Shown piece after piece: positions 1 to 5,352 of a stretch of DNA of 8,316 nt. Position 1 is the stretch's first letter. Every line of letters starts with the position of its first letter. Both the position numbers and the translations under genes were made by a program. The notes beneath the pieces are model-generated. The model was not told the DNA's origin and searched no databases. It was given only the letters and a program-made list of their open reading frames with translations. Source of the DNA: Pseudomonadota bacterium (GTDB lineage Bacteria; Pseudomonadota; Gammaproteobacteria; Acidiferrobacterales; Sulfurifustaceae); NCBI GenBank assembly GCA_020354085.1, contig CP070641.1, positions 298,900-307,215 of the forward strand. The letters are read 5' to 3'.

Positions 1-728
1 TGACCGTAGCCGAGTTGCGCGCGATGGCGCGCCAACTCGGCCTCAAGGGGTACACTCAGCTGCGCAAAGCGGAGCTTGTTCGCGAGTTAAAACGCGCCGG
101 CGCGACCCCCCAGGCGGCGCCGGTCCGCAAAAACCCGGCGCGCAAGAAACCCAAGCGCGGGGTGTCGAAAAAGGCTGTCTCTGTTTCTTCGCCCATGCCG
201 CCAACGCAGGTACCCAAACCGGCAGGCGCAATACGCGAAGATATCGAACAGCTGCCGCCACCTCCGGCGGACGCCGTCTTGTGCGTGCTGCCGCAGAAGC
301 CAGGCGTGATTTACGTCTACTGGATACTCGGCGGGAATCTGACCACGCGGCCGCCCAACGCCATGCTGCGCTTGGTCAGCGAGCACGACGGACGCATTCA
401 AGTCCTGGCGCAGATTCCGCTGCCCGCGATCGCGGGCGATCACTATTTCCACACCGACATACGCCAGGAACCGGGCGACGTCCATGCCGAAATCGGAAGC
501 TACGCAGCCGATGGTACGTTTCACGCCAGCTTGCGTCGCAATGTAGCGGGCATCCCGAGCGTCAAGACCTTGAGCACGGAATCTGTCCCGCGCACGGCGG
601 TCGATCAACGCTTTCGTGAACTCTATCAACATGCCGGCGCGCCGGTGACAGAATCGGCCCTGGGTTGGGATGGCAGCGTGAGCAGCGAGCAACTGCCCGC
701 CCCTAAGGTATCGAGCCGCGAGCGGTGA
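1..728 (+). CDS. DUF4912 domain protein with N-terminal Rho_N/SAP-like motif (5' edge at window start)
   Basis: The frame is open from the first base; the codon straddling the left edge is NTG, so it is either the start codon or a Leu/Val/Met of a slightly longer protein. An internal TTG at 15 would cut into the first conserved helix, so I do not use it. The first ~33 residues (TVAELRAMARQLG, then GYTQLRKAELVREL) match the helix-extended-helix pattern of Rho N-terminal/SAP-like domains. A basic, Pro/Lys-rich linker follows (about residues 37-70). The rest, from about residue 80 (PPPPADAVLCVLPQKP, then YVYWILG), looks like DUF4912, a beta-rich domain of unknown function. The stop overlaps the GTG start of the branching enzyme by 4 bases, so the two are probably translationally coupled. 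From memory, DUF4912 genes often sit beside GH57/DUF1957 glucan genes. Role unknown; a glucan- or enzyme-binding accessory protein is inference. No signal peptide or membrane segment is seen. Confidence 0.85.
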   Translation, partial: TVAELRAMARQLGLKGYTQLRKAELVRELKRAGATPQAAPVRKNPARKKPKRGVSKKAVSVSSPMPPTQVPKPAGAIREDIEQLPPPPADAVLCVLPQKPGVIYVYWILGGNLTTRPPNAMLRLVSEHDGRIQVLAQIPLPAIAGDHYFHTDIRQEPGDVHAEIGSYAADGTFHASLRRNVAGIPSVKTLSTESVPRTAVDQRFRELYQHAGAPVTESALGWDGSVSSEQLPAPKVSSRER

Positions 729-2413
729 ACCGCTCGCACGCCTCGCTACCGCCGGCGCTGCCGATGCCCCGCGGCGCGCGCGGCTACTTCGCGTTGGTGC
801 TGCACGCGCACCTACCCTTTGTTCGCCACCCCGAGCACGCGCGCTTTCTCGAAGAGGATTGGTTCTTCGAGGCCCTTACCGAATGCTACCTGCCGCTGCT
901 CGACGTGTTCGAAACGCTGGCAAGCGAACGCGTGCCCTATTTCGTGACCATTTCGCTGTCGCCGACATTGCTGTCGATGATGTGCGATCCGCTCCTGCAA
1001 CAACGCTATGTCCGATATCTCGATGAACGCCTGGCGGCCCTCGAAGGCGAACGATCGCGCACGGCACGCCAACCCGCGCTGCGCAAGGTGGTGGCCTATT
1101 ACGCGGGACAGTATGCGCAGCGTCGCCGACGCTTTATCGAACACGATCGGCTCGACGTGACCCGCGCCTTTCGCCGGTTAATGTGCGCAGGCTATCTCGA
1201 AATCATTACGTGCGCGGCCACCCACGGTTACCTGCCGCTATTGGCGGTCAACGAGGCAAGTTTATACGCCCAGCTTTCTATGGCAGTGCGCACGCACATG
1301 CGCATCCTCGGGCGGCGGCCGCGCGGAATCTGGTTACCCGAGTGCGGCTACAAGCGTGGTCTGGATCGTATCTTGAATGAATTCGGCCTCGACTACTTCT
1401 TCGTCGAATCCCACGGTCTGTTGCTTGCCGAGCCGCACGCGCGCTACGGCGTGCATCGCCCGATTCGTACGCCGGGCGGGCCGGCGGCATTCGGGCGCGA
1501 CTACGCGTCGGCCCAGCAGGTCTGGTCGGCGACCGACGGGTATCCCGGCGACCCCGACTACCGCGATTTCTATCGTGATGTCGGCTTCGACGTACACGCG
1601 CGACATATCGAGCGGATGCGCCACGCCGGCGAGCGTGGCTTCACCGGTTTGAAGTATCACCGCGTCACCGGCAACGGCGCACGCAAGCGGCTCTACCATC
1701 CGGATCGGGCGCAACAACGCGCCGCGGCACACGCGGAACATTTTCTTGCCCAGCGCCGTGCACAAGTCGAGTGGTTGACGTCTTTCTTCAATACCCCACC
1801 GATCGTTGTTGCGCCCTATGACGCCGAACTCTTCGGCCATTGGTGGTATGAGGGCCCGCAGTGGATGGACTTCCTCTTGCGCGCCATGGCGGACGATGGC
1901 TCCACCGTTCGGACCATTCACCCCTCCGACTATCTCAACCGGTACGGCGAACTGCAAAACTGCTCCCCGCCAGAATCGAGTTGGGGCGCAGGCGGCTACC
2001 ACGAGATGTGGCTGAGCGAGGCGAACGATTGGCTCTATCCGCTGCTGCACACCGCGGCGGCGCGCATGCAACAGTTGGTACGTATAACGCCGCAGGCCAC
2101 CGGAACGGCGCGGCGCACACTCGACCAGGCGGCCCGCGAGTTGTTGCTAGCACAGGCGAGCGATTGGGCCTTCATGATGAAAACCGGCACGACCGCCGCC
2201 TACGCCACGGAGCGCGCTAAGACGCACTTGCATCGCTTCGAGCGCTGCGCGCGCATGGTCGAGAGCGGCTGCTACGACGATGCTTATCTCGTGGAGATCG
2301 AAGGCCGCGACAATCTTTTCTCCGACATCGACTACCGCATGTTTCAGCCACGTCCGTGGACGTCGTTCGGCGCCGACGCGAGCTATCTGCCCAGATACGC
2401 CTCTTCCCGATAG
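725..2413 (+). CDS. GH57 family 1,4-alpha-glucan branching enzyme (DUF1957 type)
   Basis: A 562-residue cytoplasmic enzyme expected to cut alpha-1,4 glucan chains and rejoin them as alpha-1,6 branches (EC 2.4.1.18) during glycogen synthesis. GH57 signatures appear in order: HAHLP (27-31), THGYLPLL (166-173), the nucleophile region GIWLPECGY with Glu206, the loop WSATDGYPG (267-275), and the general-acid region APYDAELFGHWWYEG with Asp366. The helical C-terminal DUF1957 part follows (about 425-530: GGYHEMWLSEANDWLYP, SDWAFMMKTGT). Length is in the range of the bacterial GH57 branching enzymes, without a long C-terminal extension. The GTG start at 725 overlaps the preceding stop (GTGA); Shine-Dalgarno pairing is poor, which fits re-initiation from the DUF4912 gene. 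The next in-frame Met (764) would still leave the catalytic domain intact. The last 31 bases overlap the 3' end of the opposing CbiM-like gene. This is not a GH13 GlgB, so I give no glgB symbol. Confidence 0.93.
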   Translation: MNRSHASLPPALPMPRGARGYFALVLHAHLPFVRHPEHARFLEEDWFFEALTECYLPLLDVFETLASERVPYFVTISLSPTLLSMMCDPLLQQRYVRYLDERLAALEGERSRTARQPALRKVVAYYAGQYAQRRRRFIEHDRLDVTRAFRRLMCAGYLEIITCAATHGYLPLLAVNEASLYAQLSMAVRTHMRILGRRPRGIWLPECGYKRGLDRILNEFGLDYFFVESHGLLLAEPHARYGVHRPIRTPGGPAAFGRDYASAQQVWSATDGYPGDPDYRDFYRDVGFDVHARHIERMRHAGERGFTGLKYHRVTGNGARKRLYHPDRAQQRAAAHAEHFLAQRRAQVEWLTSFFNTPPIVVAPYDAELFGHWWYEGPQWMDFLLRAMADDGSTVRTIHPSDYLNRYGELQNCSPPESSWGAGGYHEMWLSEANDWLYPLLHTAAARMQQLVRITPQATGTARRTLDQAARELLLAQASDWAFMMKTGTTAAYATERAKTHLHRFERCARMVESGCYDDAYLVEIEGRDNLFSDIDYRMFQPRPWTSFGADASYLPRYASSR

Positions 2414-3045
2414 CTCGCCACCCACGCCGGGTGATAGACAACAAAATACGACAGGCCCGCGCCCGTGACGAAAGCCTCGGGAAAGGCCAGCAACAATGCG
2501 AAAGGCAAGAACTCACTCGCGAGCCGATCCCAAGTGTATAGCCCGCTCGAGGCGAGCAACGCGCTTGCGAACGTAACGCTGACAACCATCGACAAGGCCG
2601 CGTTGAAGAATCCGCTCGCAAACAGGAACACGAACAGGTGGCGCGGCAGATAACGCTCAATGAATCGGTGTGCGCCCTGCGCGGCGAGCACTGGCGCGAT
2701 CACCATGGCACAGGCATTGAGCGCAAAGGTCGTGGTCCCGCTCGTGCCCGCCAAAGTCGCACCCAACAGCACAACGCTCAGTCCCAATACGGCAAGCCGC
2801 CAACCAAACAGCAACGTGAACCACGTGGCGCCCAGCAGGTGCGCATTCAACCCCGGTGCGACACCGGCTTTGAGCAGCCACAGCATCATCCATCCGACGC
2901 AACTACCGAGAAACAAATGCAGCCTGGTATTGTCGGCGAGCGCCCGCCACGGGCGATTCCACATCGCGAATAGCCACAGCGGCAATACCACGAGCGCTCC
3001 CAGCCACAACCATCCCGCACCGAGCACTCCGTCCGGAAGATTCAT
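2383..3045 (-). CDS. CbiM-like ECF transporter substrate-binding membrane protein (solitary)
   Basis: A 220-residue, very hydrophobic protein with about six to seven predicted membrane segments (roughly 8-28, 43-62, 67-83, 86-103, 107-122, 136-165, 178-203). The start MNLPDG and the motif GLNAHLLGATWFTLLFGW (65-82) match the CbiM/NikM family (PF01891), the metal-binding S component of cobalt or nickel energy-coupling-factor importers. In NikM/CbiM the N-terminal amine, His2 and a His near residue 67 hold the metal. Here His69 is present but residue 2 is Asn, so the metal site differs from the classical one. The ATG at 3045 is fixed by the family's conserved N-terminus. It starts 17 bases after the glk stop, probably in the same transcript, with no clear Shine-Dalgarno. 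No CbiN, CbiQ or CbiO gene is visible, so either the energising module is elsewhere or the protein works alone. The substrate is not determinable from sequence. The tail overlaps the branching-enzyme gene on the other strand. Confidence 0.85.
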   Translation of the reverse strand: MNLPDGVLGAGWLWLGALVVLPLWLFAMWNRPWRALADNTRLHLFLGSCVGWMMLWLLKAGVAPGLNAHLLGATWFTLLFGWRLAVLGLSVVLLGATLAGTSGTTTFALNACAMVIAPVLAAQGAHRFIERYLPRHLFVFLFASGFFNAALSMVVSVTFASALLASSGLYTWDRLASEFLPFALLLAFPEAFVTGAGLSYFVVYHPAWVASYREEAYLGR

Positions 3046-3062
3046 GTTCGTGCCAATCGCGC

Positions 3063-4055
3063 TTACAGCCGACTCGCCACCAGGGCGGCGCCGAGCAAAC
3101 CGACCGCCTCGTTGACCACGACTCGCACCGGGATCGCCGCGACGTAGTGCGACATATTGGCCTTGTTGCGAAAGGCTTCAATGAAACCTTCGCTCTGCAA
3201 TTGCGAAAGAATCTTGGGCGCAATACCGCCGGCGATATAAACACCGCCGGTCGCACCGGCCGTTAGCGCCAGATTGCCCGCCTGCGCCCCATAGACCCGG
3301 ACGAAGAGCTCGATCGTTTCCAGCGCCAGGGGGTCGCGGTCGCGTTGTGCCGCATTGGTGATCGCGGCAGCGGGGTCGCCTTCGGCGATCACCCGCGCGA
3401 CTGCCGGAGATTCCGGCGTCGTACCGCGCGCGCGCAGAAAGCGATACAGCCGGGCCAAGCCGTGTCCGGAAAGGATCAATTCATACGACGCGTGTCCTTC
3501 CTGTTCGAGGAGATAGCGCGCCAGCTCCAGTTGCAGGTCATCCGTCGGACCGAATTCCGCGTGACCACCCTCGGTGGAGATCGAGTGATAGTGATCGCCA
3601 TGCCACACCATGATGGCTTGCCCGAGACCGGTGCCAGCACCGATAACGCCGCAGGGGCCTTGCGCAACCGGCTCCCCGCGCTGCAGCACGATCAGATCTT
3701 GCTCGTCCAGCGCCTCGATACCGTAACCGACCGCCTGAAAGTCATTGACCAACCGCACGCGCTCAAAACCAATCGCCTGCGCCAGTACACGGCTGTCGAT
3801 CTCCCACGGCAGGTTCGTCACCCGCACGGTTTCGTGGCTCGCGCCGACGCGCACCGGTCCCGCGATCGCCAAACAAGCGCTGCGCGGTGCGGGCTCGTTC
3901 CCCTCGGCCAGAAACTCGCGCACGATGGGTGCGAGGCCGTCGTAACGACGGCTCGGATACGCTCGCTCACGCTCGACACGCCACTGGCCGTCGGCGCGCA
4001 CGGCGATGCGCAACCGTGCATTGGTCCCGCCGATGTCGCCCACCATTACGCGCAT
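3063..4055 (-). CDS. glk: Glucokinase (E. coli Glk type, ROK-related hexokinase fold)
   Basis: A 330-residue cytoplasmic kinase that makes glucose-6-phosphate from glucose and ATP (EC 2.7.1.2). Motifs in order: phosphate-1 loop GDIGGTNARL (6-15), AIAGPV (63-68), TNLPWEID (80-87), the catalytic segment VNDFQAVGYG (103-112) with Asp105 as likely base, the phosphate-2/ATP motif IGAGTGLGQA (138-147), the sugar-binding STEGGHAEFGP (160-170) with Glu162 and His165, ELILSGHGL (192-200) with Glu192, and the adenosine region GGVYIAGGIAPKI (270-282). Length is close to the 321 residues of E. coli Glk, so the gene looks intact. ATG at 4055 is preferred over the in-frame ATG at 4046 because a GGGAG-like ribosome site ends about 11 bases upstream. 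It leads a two-gene unit with the CbiM-like gene and diverges from the tRNA-Leu. It would return free glucose, for example from glucan turnover, to central metabolism. Confidence 0.96.
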   Translation of the reverse strand: MRVMVGDIGGTNARLRIAVRADGQWRVERERAYPSRRYDGLAPIVREFLAEGNEPAPRSACLAIAGPVRVGASHETVRVTNLPWEIDSRVLAQAIGFERVRLVNDFQAVGYGIEALDEQDLIVLQRGEPVAQGPCGVIGAGTGLGQAIMVWHGDHYHSISTEGGHAEFGPTDDLQLELARYLLEQEGHASYELILSGHGLARLYRFLRARGTTPESPAVARVIAEGDPAAAITNAAQRDRDPLALETIELFVRVYGAQAGNLALTAGATGGVYIAGGIAPKILSQLQSEGFIEAFRNKANMSHYVAAIPVRVVVNEAVGLLGAALVASRL

Positions 4056-4103
4056 GCGAAAACTCGCTCCCTACAAATTTTTCCTAACGATAACACGTCG
4101 CAC

Positions 4104-4140
4104 TTGGTACGGTTGCGAACGCATTGCTATACTGCGCGCC
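4104..4140 (+). promoter_or_regulatory. Putative sigma70 promoter of tRNA-Leu
   Basis: TATACT at 4128-4133 is a good -10 hexamer. TTGGTA at 4104-4109 is a weak -35 (4 of 6 matches) with an 18-base spacer. The -10 is followed directly by GCGCGCC, the GC-rich discriminator typical of stable-RNA promoters under stringent (ppGpp/DksA) control. Transcription would begin near 4140, a few bases before the mature tRNA. Stringent control is inferred from the discriminator only. Confidence 0.7.
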
Positions 4141-4144
4141 ATAG

Positions 4145-4231
4145 GCCGGGGTGGCGGAACTGGTAGACGCGCCAGACTCAAAATCTGGTGGTGGTGACAC
4201 CGTGTCGGTTCGATTCCGACCCTCGGTACCA
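4145..4231 (+). tRNA. tRNA-Leu, anticodon CAA
   Basis: A complete 87-base class II tRNA that reads UUG codons. The 7-bp acceptor stem pairs GCCGGGG (4145-4151) with CCTCGGT (4221-4227), including two G-U pairs. The anticodon stem is CCAGA/TCTGG (4172-4176/4184-4188) around loop CTCAAAA, placing the anticodon CAA at 4179-4181. The long variable arm typical of tRNA-Leu (4189-4203) forms a GGTG/CACC stem. The T arm is GTCGG-TTCGATT-CCGAC (4204-4220). A discriminator A (4228) and an encoded CCA (4229-4231) complete the gene. It is a single-gene transcript with its own promoter and terminator. tRNA-Leu genes are frequent integration sites, but no integrase or clear attachment repeat is seen here. 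Confidence 0.98.
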
Positions 4232-4239
4232 ATCGATGC

Positions 4240-4270
4240 AAGGGCCGCAGCAACGCGGCCCTTGTTTTTT
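4240..4270 (+). terminator. Intrinsic terminator of tRNA-Leu
   Basis: A perfect 9-bp stem, AAGGGCCGC (4240-4248) with GCGGCCCTT (4255-4263), closes a 6-base loop and is followed by G and six Ts (4265-4270). It begins 8 bases after the tRNA CCA end and works only in the plus direction, because no T run follows on the minus strand. Confidence 0.93.
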
Positions 4271-4328
4271 GGCGAGGGCTAGAACCCGCCAACTACGTGC
4301 TGTCGGTTCGATGGCGCCCCCGCGCCGT

Positions 4329-4463
4329 TTACGCGTTGTCGTCCGAATCCTTCTCGTTGGGTCCCAACGAGCGCGCCACGCACGCCGCTTCCTCGGCTAG
4401 GCATCCGGTCGAAATCGCCGCGCGCAGCGCGGAGCCGGTCGGTAAGGGCTCGGCGAATAACAT
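4329..4463 (-). CDS. Possible small ORF downstream of usp (44 aa), unproven
   Basis: An ATG at 4463 is preceded by AGGA (4474-4471) at a good 7-base spacing and opens 44 codons ending in TAA. The start lies about 52 bases after the usp stop, in the same direction, so it could be the last gene of that transcript. The protein begins MLFAEPLPTG and ends in an acidic tail (KDSDDNA). I recognise no family. GC-rich DNA gives chance ORFs of this size easily, and the plus strand here also has an open frame (4297-4530). The ribosome site and position are the only support. Confidence 0.2.
   Translation of the reverse strand: MLFAEPLPTGSALRAAISTGCLAEEAACVARSLGPNEKDSDDNA
4353..4371. repeat. Perfect 19-base palindrome in spacer
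   Basis: CTCGTTGGG and CCCAACGAG form a perfect 9-bp inverted repeat around a single central T. No T run follows on either strand, so it is not a standard terminator. It could be a protein-binding dyad or a tight hairpin near the 3' end of the usp transcript. It also lies inside the possible small ORF at 4329-4463. No protein is assigned to it. Confidence 0.5.
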
Positions 4464-4515
4464 GGCGACATCCTGCGATCGCCCCGGTACCGAGCACAAC
4501 ACCGCGGCGCGAGGA

Positions 4516-5352
4516 CTAGGGAACAATTAGGATCGCGCAGCGCAATGCCGCCAGTCGATCTGTCGCGGCGCTATCCGTTAGCAGTGGTGCACCGACCGGG
4601 AGAATCAACGAGCCAGGCGACGTCGCGCGCAAAGCGCGCACGAGCTCGGCAGGGTCATGGCGTGCGACGCTCCGAAATTCCGCGCTGGCGCCGCCGCGGG
4701 TTAATCGCTCCGTCAATTCCCGGCGTATCGTCTCCGAGTCAGCTTTGCCAACAAGCACTATCACCAGCCGTGGGTCTTGGATACTGGCTACCAGATGCTC
4801 GGCAATGCTCAAGGCGCGTCGAGCGGCTGCGGATCCATCGTACACAACCACATACGGGGGGGCCCAGCGCGTCCCCGCCGGCAACAACAGCGCCGGCCGC
4901 GCGCCCGCGCCGATCACCGCGCGTGCCGTGCTACCCAGCCGGCGGCCGGCCGCCCAGGAAAGGAAAGTGGCCCCGAGGGCCACTAAGTCAGTGTCGTGTG
5001 CGGCGGCCAACAACGTGGCCGCCACTTCTCCACGCCCGACGCGAAACGACCAAGTCACACCGCGCCCCGTGGCCAGCCGGGCCAGCGCCTGTTGGGCGCG
5101 CGCCGCCTGTCCTCGCAACGCGCGCGCCAAGTCTTCCCCCGCGAGCGGGCGTGCGCGAGCCGTTGCGTGACCGACCTCACGTGCGAATGGCAACGCGGCC
5201 CAGCGAACGAGGTTCACGTCTTCGACGAACATACCGAGTAGCTCGGCCTCGAGCGCCTCGGCCAGCAGCACGGCGGCATTGAGGGCCGCCAGACTTTGGT
5301 GTGATGCATCCAGCGCGACCAGGATGCGGCGGATGGCCACCCGATCATTCAC
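4516..5352 (-). CDS. Tandem-domain universal stress protein (UspA superfamily)
   Basis: A 278-residue soluble protein with two Usp-like halves. Half 1 (about 7-158) opens with IRRILVALDAS (Asp15) and ends with an ATP-loop-like region, GATFLSWAAGRRLGSTARAV (127-146), then PALLLPAG. Compared with the G-x2-G-x9-G-S/T motif of ATP-binding Usp proteins, the first Gly, final Gly140 and Ser141 are present but the second Gly is Phe130. Half 2 (about 166-278) is shorter and degenerate: YVVVYDGSAAARRAL, then LILPVGAPLL and CAILIVP, with no clear nucleotide motif. Nucleotide binding is therefore uncertain in half 1 and unlikely in half 2. The GTG start overlaps the protease stop (GTGA), and AGGAGG lies about 10 bases upstream at 5368-5363, which decides this start. 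Coupling to the Lon-like protease suggests a joint stress role, perhaps in regulating the protease or marking substrates; that part is inference. Confidence 0.88.
   Translation of the reverse strand: MNDRVAIRRILVALDASHQSLAALNAAVLLAEALEAELLGMFVEDVNLVRWAALPFAREVGHATARARPLAGEDLARALRGQAARAQQALARLATGRGVTWSFRVGRGEVAATLLAAAHDTDLVALGATFLSWAAGRRLGSTARAVIGAGARPALLLPAGTRWAPPYVVVYDGSAAARRALSIAEHLVASIQDPRLVIVLVGKADSETIRRELTERLTRGGASAEFRSVARHDPAELVRALRATSPGSLILPVGAPLLTDSAATDRLAALRCAILIVP

Noticed and set aside
1334..2071. 245-codon minus-strand open frame opposite the branching enzyme
   Set aside because: Mirror of a GH57 gene with intact catalytic motifs; no family resemblance.
3345..4166. 273-codon plus-strand open frame opposite glk
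   Set aside because: Antisense to glucokinase, and it runs through the tRNA promoter into the tRNA gene.
4483..4497. Inverted 9-base match (CTCGGTACC) to the tRNA-Leu 3' end, a possible att site
   Set aside because: Too short, in the wrong orientation for a tRNA-derived direct repeat, and no integrase in view.
4297..4530. Plus-strand 77-codon frame after the tRNA terminator
   Set aside because: GTG start without a Shine-Dalgarno, it runs into the convergent usp gene, and the product is unrecognisable.
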